DNA from: a virus
Strand: one strand, 5' to 3'
Virus record (IMG/VR): IMGVR_UViG_3300010155_000008
Span: 1 to 54,055 of that record
Length of the DNA: 54,055 bases
Under the pieces are notes generated by a model. That model was given only the letters and a program-made list of their open reading frames with translations, had not been told where the DNA came from and ran no database searches. Shown here piece after piece: positions 1 through 9,520 of the stretch. The number at the start of each line of letters is the position of its first letter. The first letter of the stretch is position 1. The position numbers and the translations under genes are program-made.

Positions 1-2
1 AA

Positions 3-1595
3 AATGGTATAATTAATTATTCAGGTCCTAGAAATTATAATTATTTACTTGATGATGCATATTCTAAATATCCAGGTTTAGAAGTAATGAAAGATGACTT
101 GGAAATATTAGGAGATACAAGTTTTACTAGAGAGGCAACAGGTGTTGGTGATATAGAATTTTTTGGTAAAGATGATACTAGCTTTACTTATCCTACAGGT
201 TTTACATATCCTAATCCTAATCCAGGTGGATATGGTATACCATTTAATCCTAAAACTAATAATTCTCAGGGTATAGCTTTAGATATGCTACATGGTATGG
301 ACGAGTCTTCTCCTAAATATAAAGAATTAAAAAAAGAATTTGGTAAAGCATATTTGAATTCAAAGTTTAAAAAAGATTTTAAAGACCAAATTAAATGGAT
401 GAAAGAAAAGGTTGGAGAGGATAAATATAATGAATGGTATGATGGTAAGGATAGTAAATATTTTGATCATAGTTATCTTGATGGTATTATAAGGAATTTA
501 TTATATGAAGGTACTCCTGAAGATTTTAAAAGAGATAGATATTGGGATAAAGCACAAGAAGAATATTTATCTGATCCTAAAATGAAAGAAACATTTGGTA
601 ATTTAAAAAAATATCTTACAACAAAACCAGTTACTCCAGATAAATATGTAGAAGCTGCATTAACTCTAGAAGAAGCTGATAAGTATAGAGAAGGTGGTTA
701 TGTTCTAGAAGAGGTATATGAAGATGATCCAGGAACTGGTAAAAGTTATACTGTAAAATCAGGAGATACTTTTAATGCAATTGCATATGCTAATGGTATT
801 ACACCTGAAGAATTAAAGCTTGCAAATTCAGGAATTAGTTATGATAAACTTTCTATAGGTCAAGTAATAAATATTCCTAAAAAAGAATCTGTAGCAAAAC
901 TTGCAACAAAGATTGCAAAAAAAGCAGGAATTAGTCCATGGATTAAAGCAAAGAAAACTCTTAGTAAAAAGTTAAAGGCTCCAAAAGATGAATTTGAATA
1001 TGATGATGCTAAATTTATCGATGAGATTTACATGCCTGAGTTACTCTCTCAAGAAAATGCAGGTAGGGCAGGATATGATCCTGAAACGGGATTATGGTAT
1101 CCTCACAAAGCTCCAGAAGAAGGTGGAGGCTATGATATTTTTGGTGGGCATAAGATTGGGGAACATGAAGATTTTTCTGAAGGTATAACTACTGAACAAG
1201 GACATGCTCAAATGAGAAAAGATTTTGAAAGCAAAAAGAAAAATGCTTCTAAGTATATAGATAAAACATATGGAGAAGGTACTTTTGAAGGTCTTCCTGT
1301 TTATTCACAGGCATTATTAACAGATTATGAATATAATGTAGCTGGAGGTATAGGAAAATTTCCAAATTTTGCAAAAGGTGTAGTAAATAATGATAAAGAT
1401 TTAATGCTTAAAGAATATGTAAGATATTCAGATGGTAAACCTTTAGGTCGAAGAAATGACTTTACTAAAGATTGGATTAATAAATATTTTTTAGAAGAAA
1501 AGCAGGAAGGTGGAGGTTTTATAGAAGCTTACTTATCTCCTAAAGAAGTAAAACAATATGTAGATGGTGGTTATATATTAGATGAAATAATATAA
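3..1595 (+). CDS. LysM and lysozyme-like domain protein (5' partial)
   Basis: The reading frame is open from base 3 to the TAA at 1593-1595 (530 residues visible), so the ATG at 87 is probably internal and the gene starts left of the window. Residues about 248-294 form a LysM repeat (YTVKSGDTFNAIA near the start, GQVINIPKK at the end), a fold that binds peptidoglycan. Residues about 345-495 resemble the phage lysozyme-like module seen in Bacteroidota phages: WYPHKAPEEGGGYD, then GGHKIGE, then a Tyr-rich LLTDYEYN segment and a GRRNDF segment. From this, a muramidase role is likely, either virion-associated for DNA entry or in lysis; catalytic residues cannot be fixed by eye. GG motifs flank the domains (REGGYVLEE; a C-terminal VDGGYILDEII). 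It is the first visible gene of the rightward block. The N-terminal half is unrecognised. Confidence 0.75.
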   Translation, partial: NGIINYSGPRNYNYLLDDAYSKYPGLEVMKDDLEILGDTSFTREATGVGDIEFFGKDDTSFTYPTGFTYPNPNPGGYGIPFNPKTNNSQGIALDMLHGMDESSPKYKELKKEFGKAYLNSKFKKDFKDQIKWMKEKVGEDKYNEWYDGKDSKYFDHSYLDGIIRNLLYEGTPEDFKRDRYWDKAQEEYLSDPKMKETFGNLKKYLTTKPVTPDKYVEAALTLEEADKYREGGYVLEEVYEDDPGTGKSYTVKSGDTFNAIAYANGITPEELKLANSGISYDKLSIGQVINIPKKESVAKLATKIAKKAGISPWIKAKKTLSKKLKAPKDEFEYDDAKFIDEIYMPELLSQENAGRAGYDPETGLWYPHKAPEEGGGYDIFGGHKIGEHEDFSEGITTEQGHAQMRKDFESKKKNASKYIDKTYGEGTFEGLPVYSQALLTDYEYNVAGGIGKFPNFAKGVVNNDKDLMLKEYVRYSDGKPLGRRNDFTKDWINKYFLEEKQEGGGFIEAYLSPKEVKQYVDGGYILDEII

Positions 1596-1653
1596 ACCTA
1601 TAAGATTTAAACATTAAACTAAAAATTAGTATATTATATATAAGTATTAAATT

Positions 1654-4035
1654 ATGGCACAGACAAAAAAGTATAGAATATATAAAGCAGGTGGTCAACA
1701 AGGAAGAGTAGTCAATCCTACCGCAATGTGGTTTGCACAAATGGGTGCACAACAACCTTCTCAAGAAGAAATGATGATGATGCAACAAGCTCAAGCTCAA
1801 GCTCAAGCTCAAGCACAGGGACAAGAACAACAAGCTGTTGGAGAAGAAGAGATAATGCAAATAATGCAAATGTTACAACAAGCTTTAGAAAAAGGTGCTA
1901 ATCCTCAAGATGTAATTGCTGAATTGTTATCTAATCAAGTTCCTCCTGAAATTATTGTACAAGCTTTTATAAAAATAGGAGCTCCTGCTCAAGATGCTGA
2001 AAGATTAGTAATGACTACACTAGAGCAAATGCAAAATGCACAAGCTCAACAACAGCAAGTTCCTCAACAAGAACCTATGCCTATGGGTAAAAGAGGTTAC
2101 ATAAAGAAAAGACTTAAACAAGCAGAAGATGGTATAAATATGGACCAAGAAGCTGCTACTGCTTCTGCTACTAATTTTGCTGCTGATGTTCAACCTAGTA
2201 AAAATGCTTTATTAAATTTTAATAAAAGAAATATAATTAGGGGTCAAGCAGAAGAAGAATATAATAATATGATGGCTATGACTGGAAATGATTCTTCAGA
2301 AATTCCTCTTGAAGAAGCTAGATATGGTAGAGCAAGAAGACAAGCAAAAAAAACAGCTAGAAAACAAAATAGACAAAATAGAGAAGTTAATAGAACTATA
2401 AGAAATGCTTATGGAGATATATCATTTCCTGCTGGTGTTGCACCTATGATGATGCCAGGATCACCTATGATGGGTGGTGCACCTGGAGTATTTGATATGG
2501 AAGTACAAAGAGGAGGTCTTTTTAATAGGATTAAAAATATTAAAACCCACATGGAAACTACAGGTGCATCTAATATGCCTATCAATTTTGCACAAGGTGT
2601 ATTTACGAATGGTTTATATAATCCTTGGGCTATGCAAAATTCTGGTCAATTCATGCAAAGAATTACTTATCCTGGTGTAACTAATGAAATAGAAACGGTT
2701 AAAGATAAGATAATATTTAAAGATGATGTGAGTGAAGATAATGGTGATAAAGGAGGTGGAGATAATACTGACCCTATAATTACTGCAAATACACAACCTA
2801 AAGGAGGTTGTCCAGAAGGATATAAGTGGGACCCAAATGCTATGGCTCCTAATGGTAAAGCGGGAGTTTGTGTAGAAGATAAAAAAGTAAATCCTGGAGA
2901 TTGTACAGGAGGTAGAATATTTAATGAACTTTCTGGAGAATGTGATTGTAAAGATAAAAATCATGTTTGGGATTCTACAGCAGGAAAATGTATTCCTCGT
3001 GATAAAACAGTAATAGTACCAGAATCTAGTGATAATTGGAAGATACCTGCTGCTCTAGTTGCGGGAGCTGGTATAATAACTTATGCAAATAGAAAGAAGA
3101 TAGCTAAATATTTAGTAAATAGAGGTGTTAAGGTTACTAAAAAAAATGTGAATCAAGCTATAGCAGATCTTGCAGTTACTGATCTGGATAAGTATTTTTC
3201 TAATGCACCTGGAGATGACCTTGTACCATTAGTAGGTAGAGATGGTCAACTTCTTATGAGCTTTTATGATGATGCTGATTTTAAATTAGCAGGTCCTGAA
3301 ATAATTCCGGGTAGCTCTCCTATTGATGGAAAGATAGTAGATGATTTTATACCTGATCCTGCACAAGGAAATTTATTTGATCAACCTAAATTAGAGGTTC
3401 CTACTAAGCATTCAGAAAAACAAATTAAGAAAATGTCAAAGGAACTCAATCAAATTGTAAATACTAAAAAGCATATTAGTAGAACAAAAGTTTTAAACTT
3501 TTCTAAAAGGCATGGTGTAAAAATTCCAAAAACAGTGAGTAAGGGAAGTACAAAACATTTAGTGGATTGGTTGAAACAAGCATTAAAACTTAGATTTGAA
3601 GAAGGAGGAGAAATAGATTCAATGAATGAAATGTATGGTGATCCTGACTTGTATAAATTTACAGGTGGTGGACAAGGTGTAAATTATTTTGCAGATACAG
3701 GATATCCAGAATCTGAAGATGTATATGATCCTTACATGCCTTATATGGAACATGGTGGCCCACATACAGCAGCTGAACAACTGGCAGCACTTGGTTCTAC
3801 TAATCCTTCTATAGGACAAAATTTAGCACAACAACGTGATATTGATGCAGCTCAATGGGTAGCTAAAAGAACTAGTAATATTCAGAATAGAAATCCAAAT
3901 TATACTGAAGAAGAATTAAAACCAACAATTAAAAATTATGGTGGAGATTTGCGAGCAGGACAAGAAGTTTGGATGAATCCTAATGAAATAGCTGCATTTA
4001 TGGCTATAGGTGGAGTAGTAGAATTTTTAGATTAA
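1654..4035 (+). CDS. Gln-rich, Cys-containing probable virion protein
   Basis: A 793-residue protein of unrecognised function. Its first 160 residues are low-complexity: an MMMM run, a QAQAQAQA tract and many Gln residues, alternating with predicted helices. Residues about 225-250 are strongly basic (Arg/Lys/Gln). Residues 386-446 hold six cysteines in a pattern like small disulfide or metal-binding modules (GGCPEGYKWD, then GVC, GDC, GECDC and AGKC). A hydrophobic stretch near residues 465-482 (IPAALVAGAGIITYA) followed by Lys/Arg could be a membrane helix. GG motifs occur near the N-terminus (YKAGGQQG) and repeatedly near the C-terminus (EEGGEID, FTGGGQG, EHGGPH, NYGGDL, AIGGVV). It lies 6 bases before the next large gene in the structural/cargo block. 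A tail, virion or cargo role is inferred from context only. Confidence 0.7.
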   Translation: MAQTKKYRIYKAGGQQGRVVNPTAMWFAQMGAQQPSQEEMMMMQQAQAQAQAQAQGQEQQAVGEEEIMQIMQMLQQALEKGANPQDVIAELLSNQVPPEIIVQAFIKIGAPAQDAERLVMTTLEQMQNAQAQQQQVPQQEPMPMGKRGYIKKRLKQAEDGINMDQEAATASATNFAADVQPSKNALLNFNKRNIIRGQAEEEYNNMMAMTGNDSSEIPLEEARYGRARRQAKKTARKQNRQNREVNRTIRNAYGDISFPAGVAPMMMPGSPMMGGAPGVFDMEVQRGGLFNRIKNIKTHMETTGASNMPINFAQGVFTNGLYNPWAMQNSGQFMQRITYPGVTNEIETVKDKIIFKDDVSEDNGDKGGGDNTDPIITANTQPKGGCPEGYKWDPNAMAPNGKAGVCVEDKKVNPGDCTGGRIFNELSGECDCKDKNHVWDSTAGKCIPRDKTVIVPESSDNWKIPAALVAGAGIITYANRKKIAKYLVNRGVKVTKKNVNQAIADLAVTDLDKYFSNAPGDDLVPLVGRDGQLLMSFYDDADFKLAGPEIIPGSSPIDGKIVDDFIPDPAQGNLFDQPKLEVPTKHSEKQIKKMSKELNQIVNTKKHISRTKVLNFSKRHGVKIPKTVSKGSTKHLVDWLKQALKLRFEEGGEIDSMNEMYGDPDLYKFTGGGQGVNYFADTGYPESEDVYDPYMPYMEHGGPHTAAEQLAALGSTNPSIGQNLAQQRDIDAAQWVAKRTSNIQNRNPNYTEEELKPTIKNYGGDLRAGQEVWMNPNEIAAFMAIGGVVEFLD
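1786..1815 (+). repeat. Hexanucleotide tandem repeat coding Gln-Ala
   Basis: Five consecutive six-base units, four CAAGCT and one CAAGCA, encode a Gln-Ala run in the 793 aa protein. A run of four ATG codons lies just before it (1771-1782). This is a coding microsatellite that could change length by slippage in steps of two residues without shifting the frame. Confidence 0.9.
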
Positions 4036-4041
4036 ACTAAT

Positions 4042-7000
4042 ATGAAAGTAAAAATTAAAAAATTACCAAAGAAAGCTTATGGTGGTCAGCAATCAACTGG
4101 TGCATTAGATGTTACTCCTGCTACATGGGGAGATACTGATTATAGAAAAGCTAAAGAAGGATTAGAAGTTAAACAAACTTTAACTAAGATTCCAAGATCA
4201 ATGGCTAATTTAGAAGCTGAAGATGGAGAGAGTGCCTTTGGTCCTATTTCAGGAGATACTATTCCAGATCACTTTAACATAAAAGGATCTAAACATAGTA
4301 GTGGAGGAGTTCCTTTAAATCTTCCTGATGATACTTTTATATTTAGTGATACTAAAGCAATGAGGATAACAGATCCTGCTGTTCTTAAGATGTTTAATAA
4401 AATTCCTAAAAAAGGAGGATATACTCCTGCTGAACTTGCTAAACCTTATGATATAAATAAGTATAAGGCAATTTTAATGGATCCAGAGTCAGATAGAAGA
4501 TCAAGAGAAACAGCTACATTAATGATAAAGAACTTTATCATTAAACTTGGTGCATTAGCTTTAGCTCAGGAATCTAAGAAAGGATTTCCACAAGGTATTC
4601 CAGAAATGGCAAGACCTTATATGGAAGCTAATAAAATTACTGATGAAGATTTAATTCCTAAAGAACAAATAACACAACAAGCTCATATGATGAAAAATGG
4701 TGGAATAAATAAATTTAAACCAGGAGGAGCTGTAGATACAGATCCTAAAATTCTTATTGAAGATATTAACAGAATTACTATTGATGGTTCACTTGGTGCA
4801 AATAAAGCTAATATATTAAAAGATGGTAAACCCATAACAGGTACAGCTAGTGGAGTAACTGTAACTAGTGTAGAAGCAATAGGAGATAAAATTATTATTA
4901 ATGCTAAAATGGGCCTGATGTCAGGTCAACGACCTTTAGGTCACTTTAAAAAAGATTCTAAAGGTAACTATAAGTTTATACCTAATAAAAGTATTTATGA
5001 TAAATTTATGCATCCAAAAAAGGGTGCGGATAAGGAAGATCAAAGACTGTTCAATAGTTTTATAGAAGGAGTAGAAACTAATTCATCTTTTAGAGATGAT
5101 GTTAGAGGTGCTATTAAAGGTACAAATAAATATGAAGCTAAAACAAAAACAAAAGAGTACTTTACTCCTGTAAAATCTACTAAACCTACTGCTACTACAA
5201 CTACTGCTACTACAACTACTTCTAATATTCCAGTAAAAGAGGAGGAAGTAGAAATTGAAACTAATAATCAAGGTACTGATTTACCTACATATGAAGAAAT
5301 ATTAAAACAAAATCCTCCTAAAGTTGGTCAAAGTAAAGATGGATGGTGGTCAAATGTTACAGGTGCTACTCCTCCTTATTTACCTACTAATAAAGTTTGG
5401 GATGGAGAAAAGTGGGTTAAAGGAACCCCAACAGTAGATCAATCTACTACAACTCAAGGTACTACAACTCAAAGTGCTAATACTGGAATGAAATTAGAAG
5501 ATTTACCTTCATATCAAAATGCTAGTCCAGAACAAAAAGCAATGTTTAAATCTTTGAATCCTGAGCAAAAACAAATGCTACTAGATATGTATACTAAGCA
5601 AGCGGGTTCTTCAAACAGAATCCCTATGCAAGGATCAACTCAACTTGGGTATGATAGATTTGGTATGCCTTATGATGCAATAAGTAGACAACAATTTGGA
5701 AACTATTATGGAGAAAGACCTTTTTATAATATGAATAATGCAGGAGCATATAACTTAGACTTTAGTAATCCTTTTTCTAAGAGAGCTTTTAGAAGAGCTG
5801 GTAACTGGTTAAGTCCAATGGGACCTGGAAGAATGACGGGACCTGGATATGGAACAGGTATACCAGCAACAGGATTTCCTATGGGAATGATTCCTACAAG
5901 TGTTGATACAAATTATAGAAAAAACCCTTGGCTTAAAGCTTTATTTAATAAAGATATTGCAAGAAAGGAGTTTAGAACAAGATATAATTTTAATGAACCT
6001 TCATTACTTAGACCTTCTTCACTATCTAGATTTACAGATGATATTGATATAGAAGAAGAAATGTCTAATAGAGATTTTGCAAGAAAACATGTTCCTGGAA
6101 GAGATAGGTATTCTAGAAAAGATAGAAACGCATTAAGAAAACGATTAAATAAAGGATTAATAACTCAAGAAGAATATTTAAATCTATTAGAAGAAGAAGA
6201 GGGAATAGAAAATGATACTATAATTAATGATTATGAATATGCACAAATGTTAAGAGATGATGAAGCTAGGGATGCTGAGGAATTTGATTATGAAATACCT
6301 GAAATTAATGAAAAAGCATCAGAATCAATGCCTTTTACACCAGTTGATGAAGTTAAAGTAAAAGTTGATGAAGTTGATGGATGGGATTTAGAAGGAGTAA
6401 ATAGAGCTCATATACAACCAAAAGAAAGTGAGACTTATGGAGATTATTATAGAAGACAAGGTTATAATGAGCAGGAAGTTAAAGACATGTTAGGTGATAG
6501 AAGAGATGATCAAATAATGTCTGGTGAGTATAGAAAATATATAAAAGATATTCAAAATCCTTATTTTGAAGACTTAAAAAGTAAATTTTCAGATACAGAA
6601 GATGATACAGATCCAAATGCAGAAGCTAAAGCTGCATTAGGACCTGATGCTACAGAAGAAGATATAGCAGATTATAATGAGACAAAAAGAATTGAAGTTT
6701 TACAGAATCAAGAGAATGTGACTGAAGAGACTCAAAACTATTCTGGTTATACACCTAGATATCCAATTGGCACGGATAAATACTATGGAAATCAAAAAGG
6801 AAAGCCAGGTCAGAAACATGATCCAAGATATTATATGTTGGATAATCCTATTACAGAAGAGCAACAAGAAATATTAAATAGACCAAGTAAGCAAACTATA
6901 AACTTAGATGATCCAGAGGCAAGATGGATGTTACAAAATATGTATGAGGATGATGCAACTCAAGATGATGTCATCAAACGGGTGCAACGTATGAGACAAT

Positions 7001-9453
7001 CTGGATTTGACATTGCAAATAATGAAAGGGGTGATATTGATAAAATGTGGGCAAATGATAATTTAAGTTATGATTTAGATTATGGTAATAAATTATCAAA
7101 TTTATTAACAAGCTTTCAACAAGATCCTCCAGTGAGAAAAGCATTTGGTGGTGAGAATCAAACATTAAATATGTTTGTATATGGAGGTTATAATAAATAT
7201 CCACATGGTGGATTTCATACTCCTTTTGAAGAGAGAATGAAAGAAACAAGAACTCAAGATAGTTTATTACCTTCAGCAGAAGGAATACTGGGAGCTAGTG
7301 ATGCACAATCAGGAATTTTTACTAAAGATAATCCCTACATAAATCCTCTTACTGGTAAAAGATCTTCTTTTATGACTGACAGTGAGACAGGAAAATATAC
7401 AATGGTAGATCAACCTCCAAGTAGTTTTGAAACAAAACAAAAAGTTAATACGGCTTTTGATTGGAATCCTGAAGATACTGATCAACAACTTGGTTGGGTA
7501 GCAAATAAAATAACAAATACAGGTAGAGCAATTCAAGATGCTAGAAGAGAAGGTGAAATGAATAATTTAGGTTTTGTAGCAGCTCAAGATGCAAATGTAA
7601 GTCAACGTCTTAATAAAGGTCATGAATATGCTCTTAATCAAGGAGTAGCAGCAATAGATGCATATTCACCTGCTAATCTTATGAGAACAATGGGTACTAC
7701 GCTTGGAGAATATGGAGGATCTATACCTATAGCAAGATATGGTACTGATATGGGTGGTGCATATTATCCTGTTATGTCTAGTGGAGGTGGATCAAGAGTT
7801 AGAATAATGTCATTACCTTCAAAAGATGGTGGTGGACCTGCAGGTCATTCACATCCTCATCAAAGTTGGCAAGAAGGTCAAACATATAGCGGAGGTAGTA
7901 AAGAGTGGGATGATTGGTATACTTCAGAGTCTGCAAAAGATTATAGAACTAATAGATATGATGCATACAAACAACGAAGAACAGATGTGAATAAGGATAT
8001 ATTAGATGAGGAGAATTATCATAATATATATAGAAGGGGTCAGAAACAAATTAATGCCATGCAAGATTTTTATAAAGATGATGCTGGATATTTTGATAGT
8101 AAAGACTGGGATTCTAACTATGCTTATAAGGCTGATGGTACAAAAGATATGAGTGTTAATAAAGGTAAAAACTGGAAATATAAGGCATCTATTAAACAAA
8201 TGAATGATAAAATAAGAAAGGATAATCCAAACATGGCACAAGCAGAAATAGATAAACTTCTTTATACTGCATTAAGTGGTGAAGATATCTCAAATTTTCA
8301 GTCAGGTTATATAGGTGGTAAATTTATGGATGCTTCTGGTGGAAAAACTGGATCTGCGTTACAGGACTTTATACACACTGGGATGAGTGATCAAACTGTT
8401 ATGATAGATGGTGTACCAATTAACATTTCACCAGAAGATCAACGTTTTGGTAATACAACAGTTGGACAAAGGGAAGCTACAACAATTCCTATTACTGCTG
8501 ATGAAATAGTTGAAAACAATGATGGAAAGGTCACTGTAGAAGAAAATAAGTCAGTTACAACAGATATGAAAGACTGTATATGTTATCCTTTAGATGCACA
8601 GGGTAAGCCTGATAAAACTAAAACACCTATTTCTACAACACAAATTCCAGTAGATGAAAAGTGTGATTGTAATGCAACAATTCATACACAAAGAAAACAA
8701 CAATTTGTAGATGATCCTTATGAAAAACTTGGATATAGTAGACAAGATTATAGAAACTTAAATACTGCACAACGTTATGAAACAGAAGCTGCAAAAGTAA
8801 ATCCTTTTTTAGTAAATTATCAAGAGCAATCACCTACTTTAACAAATCCATATACTGCTGATATTACTTCAGCTTTACAAGGAATAAGAAGTAGTGTAGA
8901 TATGCAAGGTGGTCCTGCTTCAGCAAAGTTTGCTAAACAAATGGCAGCAATGAGTAATACTCTTCCTCAAACAGGCAAAAGATATAGTGATAAGGCTGCT
9001 TTAAATGCTCGTGATGTAAATACTTTTAGTAATCTAAATGCACAAGGTCAATTCAATGCAGGTAGAATAAATTCAGCTAATATACAAAACTTTAGAGCAC
9101 TAAATGCAGCTGCAGATAATACAAGTTTGAAAGCAAGAAATGCTAAAATGTCAAATATAAATTTAGCTGAACAAGCTGCACATAAGCGTATGATTGATAA
9201 AAGTGTTAATAATTATATGAATCCAAATAATCAAATTAGTTATTCAGATGATACGCCTTGGTATAGAAAAACTTATAGAGATTTTAGTTTAACTAAACCT
9301 GCATTAACTAAGAGAGAACAGTATGAACAAGATAAAAAGAACTATGGTCAACAAGCAGCTTTGGCAATGATGAATAAGAAATCTAAGTATGGAGGTTCTG
9401 TAAAATCTAATTCATTTATACCAACATATACTACAATGCCTTATGGTAACTAA
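4042..9453 (+). CDS. Giant GG-motif virion-associated protein
   Basis: An 1803-residue protein. Residues about 60-200 form a module I recognise from Bacteroidota and crAss-like phage proteins of unknown role: HSSGGVPLNLPDDTFIFSD, then TPAELAKPYDINKY, then KGFPQGIP. Residues about 380-480 are a Thr/Pro-rich linker encoded by short tandem DNA repeats. Later parts are acidic and rich in Asp, Glu, Tyr and Arg. C1512-x-C1514 and C1541-x-C1543 form a CxC...CxC pair that could bind metal or make disulfides. The last 350 residues are Ala/Asn/Gln-rich and probably helical. GG motifs recur: AYGGQQ at the N-terminus, AFGGENQ, VYGGYN, PHGGFH, EYGGSI, and KYGGSV at the C-terminus. The ATG lies 6 bases after the previous stop. 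A virion structural or tail role is inferred. Confidence 0.72.
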   Translation: MKVKIKKLPKKAYGGQQSTGALDVTPATWGDTDYRKAKEGLEVKQTLTKIPRSMANLEAEDGESAFGPISGDTIPDHFNIKGSKHSSGGVPLNLPDDTFIFSDTKAMRITDPAVLKMFNKIPKKGGYTPAELAKPYDINKYKAILMDPESDRRSRETATLMIKNFIIKLGALALAQESKKGFPQGIPEMARPYMEANKITDEDLIPKEQITQQAHMMKNGGINKFKPGGAVDTDPKILIEDINRITIDGSLGANKANILKDGKPITGTASGVTVTSVEAIGDKIIINAKMGLMSGQRPLGHFKKDSKGNYKFIPNKSIYDKFMHPKKGADKEDQRLFNSFIEGVETNSSFRDDVRGAIKGTNKYEAKTKTKEYFTPVKSTKPTATTTTATTTTSNIPVKEEEVEIETNNQGTDLPTYEEILKQNPPKVGQSKDGWWSNVTGATPPYLPTNKVWDGEKWVKGTPTVDQSTTTQGTTTQSANTGMKLEDLPSYQNASPEQKAMFKSLNPEQKQMLLDMYTKQAGSSNRIPMQGSTQLGYDRFGMPYDAISRQQFGNYYGERPFYNMNNAGAYNLDFSNPFSKRAFRRAGNWLSPMGPGRMTGPGYGTGIPATGFPMGMIPTSVDTNYRKNPWLKALFNKDIARKEFRTRYNFNEPSLLRPSSLSRFTDDIDIEEEMSNRDFARKHVPGRDRYSRKDRNALRKRLNKGLITQEEYLNLLEEEEGIENDTIINDYEYAQMLRDDEARDAEEFDYEIPEINEKASESMPFTPVDEVKVKVDEVDGWDLEGVNRAHIQPKESETYGDYYRRQGYNEQEVKDMLGDRRDDQIMSGEYRKYIKDIQNPYFEDLKSKFSDTEDDTDPNAEAKAALGPDATEEDIADYNETKRIEVLQNQENVTEETQNYSGYTPRYPIGTDKYYGNQKGKPGQKHDPRYYMLDNPITEEQQEILNRPSKQTINLDDPEARWMLQNMYEDDATQDDVIKRVQRMRQSGFDIANNERGDIDKMWANDNLSYDLDYGNKLSNLLTSFQQDPPVRKAFGGENQTLNMFVYGGYNKYPHGGFHTPFEERMKETRTQDSLLPSAEGILGASDAQSGIFTKDNPYINPLTGKRSSFMTDSETGKYTMVDQPPSSFETKQKVNTAFDWNPEDTDQQLGWVANKITNTGRAIQDARREGEMNNLGFVAAQDANVSQRLNKGHEYALNQGVAAIDAYSPANLMRTMGTTLGEYGGSIPIARYGTDMGGAYYPVMSSGGGSRVRIMSLPSKDGGGPAGHSHPHQSWQEGQTYSGGSKEWDDWYTSESAKDYRTNRYDAYKQRRTDVNKDILDEENYHNIYRRGQKQINAMQDFYKDDAGYFDSKDWDSNYAYKADGTKDMSVNKGKNWKYKASIKQMNDKIRKDNPNMAQAEIDKLLYTALSGEDISNFQSGYIGGKFMDASGGKTGSALQDFIHTGMSDQTVMIDGVPINISPEDQRFGNTTVGQREATTIPITADEIVENNDGKVTVEENKSVTTDMKDCICYPLDAQGKPDKTKTPISTTQIPVDEKCDCNATIHTQRKQQFVDDPYEKLGYSRQDYRNLNTAQRYETEAAKVNPFLVNYQEQSPTLTNPYTADITSALQGIRSSVDMQGGPASAKFAKQMAAMSNTLPQTGKRYSDKAALNARDVNTFSNLNAQGQFNAGRINSANIQNFRALNAAADNTSLKARNAKMSNINLAEQAAHKRMIDKSVNNYMNPNNQISYSDDTPWYRKTYRDFSLTKPALTKREQYEQDKKNYGQQAALAMMNKKSKYGGSVKSNSFIPTYTTMPYGN
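5188..5475 (+). repeat. Thr-rich linker from short tandem repeats
   Basis: Within the 1803 aa gene, a 15-base unit occurs twice in a row (5188-5202, 5203-5217) and a related 15-base unit occurs twice at 5446-5475. They encode TATTT-type and TTTQG/TTTQS-type peptides. This marks a flexible Thr/Pro-rich linker of about 100 residues between the conserved N-terminal module and the rest of the protein. Confidence 0.8.
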
Positions 9454-9520
9454 ACATTATAAGTTTAGTAAACTTTAAAAATTTTAATAAATTTAGAACA
9501 TAAAATAATACTTAATAAAA

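Noticed and set aside
87-89. ATG at 87 as the true start of the first gene
   Set aside because: The same frame is open to the left edge (from base 3) with protein-like sequence, so the gene is more likely truncated by the window.
1786-1815. Short repeat as a CRISPR-like array
   Set aside because: Units are 6 bases with no spacers and encode Gln-Ala in frame; it is a coding microsatellite.
1540-1869. Minus-strand 109-codon frame opposite the Gln-rich gene
   Set aside because: It encodes Leu/Ser and His runs that are the complement of plus-strand low-complexity codons, and overlaps two better genes.
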